Shown one piece after another: positions 1-5,640 of a stretch of 6,657 bases of DNA. Numbering within the stretch: the stretch's first letter is position 1; each line of letters starts with the position of its first letter. The notes under the pieces were generated by a model, which was not told the DNA's origin, did not search any database, and saw only the letters and a program-made list of their open reading frames with translations. A program made the translations under genes and the position numbers. The stretch is from Alphaproteobacteria bacterium (GTDB lineage Bacteria; Pseudomonadota; Alphaproteobacteria; ATCC43930; CGMCC-115725). Where the stretch lies: positions 1-6,657 of the forward strand of contig JAFAHP010000045.1 in the NCBI GenBank assembly GCA_019237175.1, written 5' to 3'.

Positions 1-284
1 GGCGGCGGCAGCTGAATCGTCAGCGGCCCGGTGATCGCGGGGGCGATCAGCGGCGAGGTCGGCGCTGCCGGTGCCGGGGCGGCAGCCGCGGCCGGGCCTG
101 GCGCCCCAGGGGCCGCAGGTGCGGGAGGCGCGCCGGTGGGGGGCGCGGCTGTCGGGGACGGTGCCGCGGGCGGGGGCGGCGCCGGCGCCTGGGCGAGATC
201 GTCGGCCCATGCGGCCGTCCCGCCGAGGCTGAGGACCCACGCGAACGCCGCGCCCGAAATGGCGCTTTTCTTGGTCTTCTTCAT
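1..284 (-). CDS. Secreted Pro/Ala-rich protein, N-terminal part only
   Basis: The frame is open from an ATG at 284-282 to the left edge, giving 94 codons without a stop. It starts MKKTKKSAISGAAFAWVL, a textbook Sec signal peptide: a Lys-rich n-region (residues 2-6), a hydrophobic core (about 8-24) and an A-W-A cleavage motif before Asp28. Residues about 32-75 are a low-complexity Pro/Ala/Gly tract, probably an extended linker, followed by PLIAPAITGPLTIQLPP, where a folded domain may begin. The product is therefore exported to the periplasm or envelope, possibly with a domain held away from the membrane. The start has only a weak Shine-Dalgarno match (AAAGG, 10 nt away). A nine-codon ORF ends across this ATG (see findings). 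Function is not recognisable, because the informative domain lies outside the window. The plus-strand reading frame over the same bases is an Ala/Gly-rich shadow. Confidence 0.8.
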   Translation of the reverse strand, partial: MKKTKKSAISGAAFAWVLSLGGTAAWADDLAQAPAPPPPAAPSPTAAPPTGAPPAPAAPGAPGPAAAAAPAPAAPTSPLIAPAITGPLTIQLPP

Positions 285-300
285 CCGGAGACAGCCTTTC

Positions 301-312
301 GAATGATCATTC
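301..312. promoter_or_regulatory. 12-bp perfect palindrome upstream of the secreted-protein gene
   Basis: GAATGATCATTC is a perfect inverted repeat 16 bp upstream of the minus-strand ATG at 284. It is AT-rich within GC-rich DNA and sits in the probable 5' leader or core promoter. That position would suit an operator. A 12-bp palindrome can also occur by chance, and no matching regulator gene is in the window. I found no convincing -35/-10 pair for this gene. Confidence 0.25.
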
Positions 313-642
313 CCTCAGGGCAGCCAGCAAAATCGCGATCCGCGGTCCTTTTCCCCAACCCCGCCGTGACGCAAACAGCATACCAACCCTTGGCCCCGAA
401 TTTGCCGGAACCACCGCGTCACGGCTAACTAAGGGGTTGCGCGTCGCTCACCCAGATCACCTTCTGCTATTGCGCGAAGGATGGTGTCAAGGACCATCAG
501 CGACGCTGGCTTTGTTGCCTAAGTTATAGGCAGTCTGGGTGTTTTTTTGGCGCGAGGCTGCTTTCTGTCTCTGGCCGAAACTCGCTTCGGGTGGCGGGAA
601 AGGAGGTGGAGTTTCGGCGCGATTCGCCCCCGGCAACGACTG
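313..642. other. Intergenic stretch without a supported gene
   Basis: No convincing coding frame lies here. The ORFs crossing it have atypical composition and run into the palindromic repeat at 643-710, whose translations (Pro/Arg/Gly-rich, such as PSPRMRGEGWGEG) are characteristic of translated repeats. The stretch includes the upstream region of the secreted-protein gene (minus strand), a less GC-rich section around 360-550, three small inverted repeats between 480 and 532, and a T-run at 542-548. Confidence 0.6.
516..548 (+). terminator. Possible weak intrinsic terminator, plus strand
   Basis: TGCCTA (516-521) and TAGGCA (527-532) form a 6-bp stem with a 5-nt loop. A run of seven T residues follows at 542-548. 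The T-run starts 9 nt after the stem, further than usual, and the stem has two A/T pairs, so termination strength would be modest. No plus-strand protein gene ends here, so it would serve an unannotated RNA, act as a barrier, or be coincidental. Confidence 0.3.
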
Positions 643-710
643 CCCCTCACCCCAGCCCTCTCCCCGCATGCGGGGAGAGGGAGGGACCCGCGAGGCGGGA
701 GGGTGAGGGG
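643..710. repeat. GC-rich palindromic repeat with three-way-junction fold
   Basis: Outer arms CCCCTCACCC (643-652) and GGGTGAGGGG (701-710) are exact reverse complements. Between them lie a perfect 26-bp palindrome (656-681; half-site CCCTCTCCCCGCA) and a second hairpin, CCCGC-gag-GCGGG (687-699). The RNA or single-stranded DNA could thus fold into a stem with two side hairpins. Its right end is 17 bp beyond the stop of the SDR at 728-1480, so on the minus strand it is well placed as a transcript 3' end or stabilising structure. It resembles the dispersed intergenic repeats common in Bradyrhizobium-type genomes; that family link is from memory. Related, weaker elements lie at 3191-3226 and 5641-5698. 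Confidence 0.8.
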
Positions 711-727
711 CCATTTCACTCCCGCCG

Positions 728-1480
728 TCAGCCGCGCCCGATATAGGGCATCTTGGTCGCCATGACGGTCATGAACTGGACGTTCGCGTCGAGCGGCAGT
801 GTCGCCATGTACACGATGGCGCGCGCGACGTGTTCGACATCCATGCGCGGCTCGGCTTCGGTCCGCCCGCTCGCCTGCAACCGGCCGCGCGCGGTGTCCT
901 GGTTGCGCGATGTCGCCGCGTTGCCGATGTCGATCTGGCCGCAGGCGATGTTGTAATCGCGCCCGTCGAGCGACAGTGAGCGCGTCAGCCCGGTCAGCGC
1001 GTGCTTGGTCGCGACATAGGGTGCCGAATGACGCCGCGGCACATGCGCCGAAACCGAGCCGTTGTTGATGATGCGCCCACCCTGCGGGTTTTGCGATTTC
1101 ATCATCCGATAAGCATATTGCGCGCACAGGAACGAGCCGGTCAGGTTGACCGCGACGACATTCGACCATTGCTCGAGGGTCAGATCCTCGAACGGAACGC
1201 CGCGGGTGCTGATGCCGGCGTTGTTGAACAGCAGATCGATGCGGCCGTAGGTCTCGGTGACCTTGTCGAAAATGGCTGCAATCTGCGCCGGCACCGAAAT
1301 ATCGGTCGGCACAATCAAGGTGCGCGGCGACTTGGCAAGGGCGGCGGTCTCCTCGAGCATTTCGCGGCGGCGGCCGGCCAAAACCGCGGTAAATCCCGCC
1401 TCGACGAGGGCCAAGGCGGAGGCCCGGCCAATGCCGCTGCCCGCTCCGGTGATGACCGCGATTTTTCCGGGCGTTTCCAT
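728..1480 (-). CDS. SDR family NAD(P)-dependent oxidoreductase (250 aa)
   Basis: This is a complete classical short-chain dehydrogenase/reductase, a cytosolic Rossmann-fold enzyme that interconverts an alcohol and a ketone or aldehyde with a nicotinamide cofactor. Visible motifs are TGAGSGIG (residues 11-18), NNAG (86-89), Asn112 in VAVNLTG, Ser142, and Tyr155-x3-Lys159 in YVATK; the Asn/Ser/Tyr/Lys catalytic set is intact. The second strand ends LAGRRR (34-39) without the Asp that favours NAD, so NADP(H) is more likely. Length is standard. The C-terminus, VQFMTVMATKMPYIGRG, looks conserved for a subfamily but does not reveal the substrate. GAGGGAGA directly precedes the ATG. The stop of pdxY is only 15 bp upstream, so the two genes are probably co-transcribed. 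The palindromic repeat at 643-710 follows the stop. Confidence 0.93.
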   Translation of the reverse strand: METPGKIAVITGAGSGIGRASALALVEAGFTAVLAGRRREMLEETAALAKSPRTLIVPTDISVPAQIAAIFDKVTETYGRIDLLFNNAGISTRGVPFEDLTLEQWSNVVAVNLTGSFLCAQYAYRMMKSQNPQGGRIINNGSVSAHVPRRHSAPYVATKHALTGLTRSLSLDGRDYNIACGQIDIGNAATSRNQDTARGRLQASGRTEAEPRMDVEHVARAIVYMATLPLDANVQFMTVMATKMPYIGRG

Positions 1481-1495
1481 TTCTCCCTCTCGATT

Positions 1496-2338
1496 TTACA
1501 ATTTCTGCGGGAAGAGTTTGCGGCTCGGGGCGACAAGTTCGTCTTGCGCGGCGACGAGAGCGAGCTCGCCGCCGCCCTTCGCCAGAGTCCGTTCAACAAC
1601 GCCCCAGATTGCGGCGACAGTTACCGCCAGCGCCTCTGGAACCGGCTTGCCCTTGAGCAAACAGCCAAGAAACAGCGCCGCCATGGCATCGCCGCAGCCC
1701 GTCGCCTCGATCGCCAGGCGCGGCGTCTCAACGAGCCACACACCATCGGGCGCTGCGGCGAGCACGCCAAGCCGATCGGCCGCGGTTTCGAGACTGGTGA
1801 CGAGGACAATGCGCGGACCGCGGGCGCGCACGGCTGCCGCTGCCCGTGCCGCCTCGGCCGGCGTGGCGATGCGCGCGCCGGTCAGCCATTCGAGCTCGAA
1901 GCGGTTGGGAGTGACGATGTCCGCCACGGCGAGCGCACAGTCGCGGTACCATTCGGGGATACCGCTCTTGACATACCAGCCGGGCCCGACATCGCCCATC
2001 ACCGGGTCACAGCAATAAAGCGCTTTTGGATTGGCGGCTTTCACCCGGGCGATTATGTCGAGCAGTACGGTCGCGACTTCGGGCGCGCCGAGATAGCCCG
2101 ACAGCACGGCATCGCAACGCGGCAATATCCCCAGCTCGGCAATCCCCTCGAACAGCGAGGCGACGAGAGACGCCGGTACTGCGTCGCCGCGCCATTTGCC
2201 GTAGCCGGTGTGGTTCGAAAACGCGACGGTGTTGAGCGACCAGGTGTCGATCCCCAGCCGTTGCAATGGAAACAGCGCCGCGCAATTGCCGACATTGCCG
2301 CAGGCGACCCAGGATTGGATCGAAAGAACGATCGGCAT
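1496..2338 (-). CDS. pdxY: Pyridoxal kinase, PdxY type (280 aa)
   Basis: PdxY uses ATP to phosphorylate pyridoxal to pyridoxal 5'-phosphate in cytosolic vitamin B6 salvage (ribokinase/PfkB-like superfamily). The match runs end to end: SIQS (6-9), VGNCAALFPLQRLG (16-29), NTVAFSNHTGYGKW (36-49), VLSGYLG (78-84), CDPVMGD (110-116), TPNRFELEWLTG (143-154) and ATGCGDAMAAL (211-221), where Asp217 should be the catalytic base. The C-terminus, VAAQDELVAPSRKLFPQKL, parallels E. coli PdxY. Length is normal. From memory of the E. coli structure, a Cys that can bind pyridoxal covalently would align with Trp121, so that side reaction is probably absent. The start fits the family, but the upstream bases contain no good Shine-Dalgarno; translation may depend on coupling to the SDR ending 44 bp upstream. 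It is the middle gene of a likely three-gene transcript, between two SDRs, with no PLP enzyme nearby. Confidence 0.93.
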   Translation of the reverse strand: MPIVLSIQSWVACGNVGNCAALFPLQRLGIDTWSLNTVAFSNHTGYGKWRGDAVPASLVASLFEGIAELGILPRCDAVLSGYLGAPEVATVLLDIIARVKAANPKALYCCDPVMGDVGPGWYVKSGIPEWYRDCALAVADIVTPNRFELEWLTGARIATPAEAARAAAAVRARGPRIVLVTSLETAADRLGVLAAAPDGVWLVETPRLAIEATGCGDAMAALFLGCLLKGKPVPEALAVTVAAIWGVVERTLAKGGGELALVAAQDELVAPSRKLFPQKL

Positions 2339-2382
2339 TCAGAGCAGAGTTTCGCGTGTTCCAGCCGCCGTCAACAGCTCAA

Positions 2383-3153
2383 TCAACCGAGCGGTACACC
2401 CGAGATGCGGCGGCACTCGGCAAGCAGCGCCTCCTGGGTCCCGACATCGCCAGCGATGCTGTTCGGTGCACACAGGTTCTGGTGGTAGAAATAGGCGCCG
2501 GTCGATTGCGCCAGCGGATCGTCGCTGGTGGCAAGCCACGCCTGGGTTAGAGAGCCCTGGCGGAGGTCGCCCGGGGCATAAGGGCCGCCCATCTTGGTCG
2601 GCACCCAGCCGGGCTCCAGCGCGTTCGATTTGAGGTCTTTCCAGCGCCGGGCAACCGCAAATGCAATGAGGACGTCGCACAGCTTGCTCTCGGCGTAAGC
2701 CGCAGTGCCATTCCAGGCGCGCTTGGTCCACAAGAGATCGTCCATGCGCGGCTGCACCCTGCGGTGCATGCCGGAGCTGACATAGACTAGCCGCCTCGGT
2801 TTTTCGATCAGCGCCGTCAGAATGTAAGGGGCCAGCACATTGACCGCAAAGATGATCGGAACACCGGGCTCCGTCTCCACTCGCCGCGCTTCGCGATAAC
2901 TGATACCGGCGTTGTGGATTACGGCGTCGAAACGGCCGAGCTTGTTGACCGCCTCGGCTACGCTCCTCGCCCCGGCGATCGTCGAGAGATCTCCCGTCAC
3001 CACTCCCTCGCCGCCGGGTGCCGCCGCGACGGCGTCGCGGCTGCGTCGGTCGTTTCGCCCATGCAAGACGACGCGATGCCCCTCTTCGATCAAGAGCCTC
3101 GCCGCCATCAGGCCGAGGCCGTCCGATGATCCCGTCACGAACACGCGCGCCAT
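2383..3153 (-). CDS. SDR family oxidoreductase, retinol-dehydrogenase/WWOX-like (256 aa)
   Basis: The frame is open far upstream to 3765, but the protein begins at ATG 3153: MARVFVTGSSDGLG starts directly with the first Rossmann strand, and GAGG lies 7 nt before the ATG. Motifs are TGSSDGLG (7-14), HGR (31-33, suggesting NADP(H)), GDLS (54-57), HNAG (80-83), Asn105 in AVNVLAP, Ser126/Ser127 in YVSSGMH, and Tyr153-x3-Lys157 in YAESKLCDVL. The longer Ser-to-Tyr spacing, with an intervening DDLLW, is typical of the retinol-dehydrogenase/protochlorophyllide-reductase-like branch, which reduces or oxidises carbonyl/alcohol groups on hydrophobic substrates. The actual substrate is unknown. The region upstream of the ATG, read in the same frame, is translated repeat and antisense of the flavoprotein gene. 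It is probably the first gene of a transcript with pdxY and the next SDR. Confidence 0.9.
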   Translation of the reverse strand: MARVFVTGSSDGLGLMAARLLIEEGHRVVLHGRNDRRSRDAVAAAPGGEGVVTGDLSTIAGARSVAEAVNKLGRFDAVIHNAGISYREARRVETEPGVPIIFAVNVLAPYILTALIEKPRRLVYVSSGMHRRVQPRMDDLLWTKRAWNGTAAYAESKLCDVLIAFAVARRWKDLKSNALEPGWVPTKMGGPYAPGDLRQGSLTQAWLATSDDPLAQSTGAYFYHQNLCAPNSIAGDVGTQEALLAECRRISGVPLG

Positions 3154-3190
3154 TGCGGCACCTCGCTCCTCTTCTGTCGTCCTGTGTAAC

Positions 3191-3226
3191 GCCCTCCCCC
3201 TCGATGGGGAAGGGATGGGAGGGGGT
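3191..3226. repeat. GC-rich imperfect palindrome upstream of the SDR gene
   Basis: CCCTCCC (3192-3198) pairs with GGGAGGG (3217-3223), and TCCCC (3195-3199) can alternatively pair with GGGGA (3206-3210). The CCCTCCCCC left arm and the GGGGGTGA right end match the pattern of the element at 643-710. It lies 38 bp upstream of the minus-strand SDR ATG at 3153, in the probable 5' leader, so it could fold in that mRNA. Its role is unknown. Confidence 0.6.
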
Positions 3227-3325
3227 GAACGTCGTCGCCGCGACGAGCATACGAAACCGCGAGGGGCTGCCACCAATGATGTCGTCGCGAACTGGAGAGT
3301 CCTGACGGGATCACCCCCACCGGAC

Positions 3326-3364
3326 CCCCGGAACGCCCGCCTCGGCAGGCGGTCGTCCGGGGGC
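3326..3364. repeat. Strong GC-rich hairpin downstream of the flavoprotein gene
   Basis: CCCCCGGA (3326-3333) and TCCGGGGG (3357-3364) form a perfect 8-bp outer stem. CCGCCT (3338-3343) and AGGCGG (3348-3353) form a 6-bp inner stem with a CGGC loop, and small internal loops separate the two stems. The structure lies 88 bp beyond the stop of the minus-strand flavoprotein gene and before the downstream SDR gene. It may limit read-through or protect the 3' end of that mRNA. No T-run follows on either strand, so a classical intrinsic terminator is not supported. Confidence 0.65.
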
Positions 3365-3452
3365 GCCGCCATCAAGGGGGCGGGAACGGGCTGAGATTTG
3401 CGAATACCGTATCCTTCCTCCCCTGAGGGGTCATCTCGTGATTGGCGAGCCG

Positions 3453-4928
3453 CTATTCCCAGGGCGGTTCGGCCGCCGCGTTGCGCCCCGCAACCCGCCC
3501 GAACGCGAGGGCCTCGCCGATGTTTCCGGTGCCCTGGTAAAGATAGCTGTAGATCGAACCCATTTCTCCCGCGCTGTACAGTCTTGCGATCGGCGTGCCG
3601 TCGGGTCTGACGATCTGCGCTTTCTCGTTGCGGCGCGGACCGCCTTGGGTATTGAGCATCGAGGGCGAGAGCTCGACTGCATAAAGCGGCCTCTCGATAA
3701 TCGGCGCCATCATCAGCCTGCGTCCGAACTCGGGATCGTGGTTTGCCTCGCAGTAACGGTTCCACCGTTTCACGGTATCTGCAAGACGCCCGGGATCAAG
3801 CCCAATCAGCGCGGCCAGAGCTGTGATTGTGTCGGCGGTTTTGATCCAGCCCTTCGCCTGTTCGGCGCGGTTGTCCGGACTCCACTCGTAACGCTCGATG
3901 ATTTGCGTCCAACCGTGGCTGGGGGTCTTGTCGTAGAGGGGCCCCGCGGAGAACAGCGTTTGATCGAAAATCATAAACATCGGGCATGGCGTCGTCAGCG
4001 GAAGCCACCGGCTGTTTACCGGGACCTTGCCGTGGCGGGTCTTGTACTTTTCATCGCAAAAGCGGTTGCCATCGGGTCCGACCACGATCATGCCGCCCGC
4101 CATCACTTTGCTGAAATGCAGCGCCTGCATCGAAAACGTCGTTCGGATTTCCGGCACTTTCAGCGCCATCGACGGCCCGGCATAGTTGTTCATGTGCCAG
4201 AGATCGGCGCCCACCGACATCGCCATTTGGATGCCGTCCCCTTCGTTGTACGGCGTCCCGGAAGTATAACAGTAGGGAAGACCGGGAAGGTAATTGCGGA
4301 TCATATCCTGATTGTTTTCAAAGCCTCCGCAGGTCAACACGACGGCGCGACGCGCCTTGATGCTGATCGATTTATGGCCGTGCTGCGATCGCACTCCGAG
4401 AATTTCTTTGGTCACATGGTGCTGGATCAGCTCGCGCCCCGGTGTCTCGTAAAGAACAGGTATTGGGCGTTGTTTGACCAAGCGCGCGAACATCTTCCAG
4501 GTATTCGAATAACCGTAAGTAGGGCCGTCGTGAAATTTGTGCACGCAGTCCGAACCGGGCAAGTCCGGGAATTCGATCCCGACCGGCGGATGTTGATGTT
4601 CTTGCGGGTCGCCGCCGAGACTTTCGAGCCATGCATTGTTTTGGCACATCTCCTGCGCCCACACTCTCACCATCGCTTCCGGTACGGTGTAAGGCCCGCA
4701 CAGAGCTGTGAGGTAGGCAAGGGCGCTTTCGACCGATGAAGTATTCAGATAGCCTTGGCCCGCTACGCGGGTATTGCCGCCTTCCTGACCTTCAGGGGCT
4801 TTTTCCAAAATAACAACCTTGGCTCCGCGTTCGTGGGCAGTAACCGCGGTGGCCGCCCCGGCTGCCCCAAATCCGACAACGACGACATCGGTTTCCATGG
4901 ACCATTTATCGGATTGAGAGAACCCCAT
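3453..4928 (-). CDS. FAD-binding oxidoreductase, fumarate reductase/ketosteroid dehydrogenase-like (491 aa)
   Basis: This is a soluble flavoprotein of the FAD_binding_2 type (fumarate reductase flavoprotein, 3-ketosteroid dehydrogenase and tricarballylate dehydrogenase group), enzymes that form or reduce a C=C bond next to a carbonyl or carboxyl. Features are a dinucleotide fold GFGAAG (19-24), ribose-binding Glu42 in LEK, GGNTRVAGQG (50-59), CGGFENN in the middle, TQGGPRRN before the C-terminal FAD lobe, and AGEMGS with GTGNIGEALAFGRVAG (about 453-481) closing the FAD site. There is no signal peptide or heme motif, so it is not a flavocytochrome c. ATG 4928 is preferred because AGGA lies 8 nt upstream; Met11 (4898) is an alternative. 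It diverges from the OsmC gene. Parts are less GC-rich than the neighbours (25 G/C of 60 at 4261-4320). The substrate cannot be read from sequence; TcuA-like or steroid/alicyclic dehydrogenase are both possible. Confidence 0.88.
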   Translation of the reverse strand: MGFSQSDKWSMETDVVVVGFGAAGAATAVTAHERGAKVVILEKAPEGQEGGNTRVAGQGYLNTSSVESALAYLTALCGPYTVPEAMVRVWAQEMCQNNAWLESLGGDPQEHQHPPVGIEFPDLPGSDCVHKFHDGPTYGYSNTWKMFARLVKQRPIPVLYETPGRELIQHHVTKEILGVRSQHGHKSISIKARRAVVLTCGGFENNQDMIRNYLPGLPYCYTSGTPYNEGDGIQMAMSVGADLWHMNNYAGPSMALKVPEIRTTFSMQALHFSKVMAGGMIVVGPDGNRFCDEKYKTRHGKVPVNSRWLPLTTPCPMFMIFDQTLFSAGPLYDKTPSHGWTQIIERYEWSPDNRAEQAKGWIKTADTITALAALIGLDPGRLADTVKRWNRYCEANHDPEFGRRLMMAPIIERPLYAVELSPSMLNTQGGPRRNEKAQIVRPDGTPIARLYSAGEMGSIYSYLYQGTGNIGEALAFGRVAGRNAAAEPPWE

Positions 4929-5116
4929 TCGATTTATCCTGCTGACCGCATCACGGCGAAATTAATCGCGCGGCCTCGATCCGGATACGCGATCTCGGCA
5001 ACTGTCCCCGGTACAATTCGCCGCGGCAGGGTGCAATCCGGCCGCGCAGGAGTTGATCGACGGCATTGCGTGCGCCTGTTAACGTCGGGCGGTTCTTTGC
5101 ATCGAGGAGACCGCTG
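4929..5116. promoter_or_regulatory. Divergent spacer between flavoprotein and OsmC genes
   Basis: This 188-bp spacer separates two divergent starts and should hold promoters for both, but I find no strong sigma70 pair. For the plus strand, TTGATC (5053-5058) and TGTTAA (5077-5082), 18 bp apart, are weak; TACAAT (5012-5017) is a good -10 match without a good -35. ATCCGGAT (4979-4986) is an 8-bp palindrome and a possible minor operator. The OsmC ribosome binding site, GAGGAGA, is at 5104-5110. Confidence 0.4.
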
Positions 5117-5629
5117 ATGGACGCCGCCGGATTGCGCGAACTTCAGGCGCCGCTCAAAGAGAGATACCGCAGCGACCCCGATGCGGCCGTCGTGACATTG
5201 CGGGCGCATGGCGATCTGGTCGACGACAAGATCGCCTGCAAGGTCGAAACCGGGCGGGCGCTGATCGAGGCCGGTCTTCATCCGGCCACCGGAGGCAGCG
5301 GGATCGAAGCCTGTTCGGGCGACATGCTGCTCGAGGCGCTGGTCGCCTGCGCCGGCGTGACCCTTAAAGCGGTGGCGACGGCGATCGATTTCCACTTGCG
5401 CGGCGGCACCGTCCGCGCCGAGGGCGATCTCGACTTCCGAGGCACCCTCGGTGTCGAACGCAGCGCGCCGGTCGGGTTCCGCGAGATCCGTCTCAGCTTC
5501 GCGCTCGATACCGACGAACCCGACGATCGCCAACAGAACCTGTTGCGGTTGACCGAGCGTTACTGCGTCGTGCTGCAGACGCTGCGTGCCCCGCCAAAGC
5601 TCGCGACACGCCTGATCCGGGCTTCTTAA
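5117..5629 (+). CDS. OsmC family protein (170 aa)
   Basis: OsmC/Ohr proteins are cytosolic thiol peroxidases that reduce organic hydroperoxides with two conserved cysteines; the wider family also includes YhfA-like members of unsettled role. Cys78 in ALVACAG, at the start of the central helix, and Cys150 in TERYCVVLQTL occupy the usual positions of the peroxidatic and resolving cysteines. Two more cysteines, Cys41 and Cys66 (IEACSGD), are unusual and may matter for redox behaviour. The start at 5117 is chosen because GAGGAGA lies 6 nt upstream and MDAAGLRELQAPLKERY begins a plausible helix. The frame is open to an ATG at 5066, but that start lacks a binding site. The gene diverges from the flavoprotein gene, and an SDR follows after a 202-bp gap. 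A protective role against peroxides produced by neighbouring flavin chemistry is inference. Confidence 0.85.
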   Translation: MDAAGLRELQAPLKERYRSDPDAAVVTLRAHGDLVDDKIACKVETGRALIEAGLHPATGGSGIEACSGDMLLEALVACAGVTLKAVATAIDFHLRGGTVRAEGDLDFRGTLGVERSAPVGFREIRLSFALDTDEPDDRQQNLLRLTERYCVVLQTLRAPPKLATRLIRAS

Positions 5630-5640
5630 GCCATTCGCCC

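Noticed and set aside
31..306. Plus-strand Ala/Gly-rich ORF of 91 aa
   Set aside because: The opposite strand encodes a clear signal peptide with an A-W-A cleavage site and its own start. The plus-strand frame is low-complexity and is its shadow.
643..710. tRNA-like cloverleaf
   Set aside because: The fold has no anticodon arm, TPsiC loop sequence or CCA-like end. The symmetry is that of a palindromic repeat.
487..714. Minus-strand ORF of 75 aa
   Set aside because: Its N-terminal third is translated palindromic repeat (PSPRMRGEGWGEG type), with no ribosome binding site and no recognisable fold.
1001..2488. Plus-strand ORF of 495 aa
   Set aside because: It lies antisense to pdxY and parts of two SDR genes that have intact family motifs. 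Long antisense frames are common in GC-rich DNA.
3191..3364. CRISPR array or tandem repeat
   Set aside because: The two palindromes differ in sequence, and there are no regular spacers or repeated units.
3154..3765. N-terminal extension of the SDR frame to give a 460-aa protein
   Set aside because: The extra 204 codons overlap the flavoprotein gene and two palindromes. The Rossmann motif starts right after the ATG at 3153, which has its own binding site.
3438..4739. Plus-strand ORF of 433 aa
   Set aside because: It lies antisense to the flavoprotein gene, whose FAD motifs are complete. Its Arg/His-rich composition is typical of an antisense frame.
5066..5116. Upstream start for the OsmC gene
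   Set aside because: The ATG at 5066 has no Shine-Dalgarno, while the ATG at 5117 follows GAGGAGA with ideal spacing.
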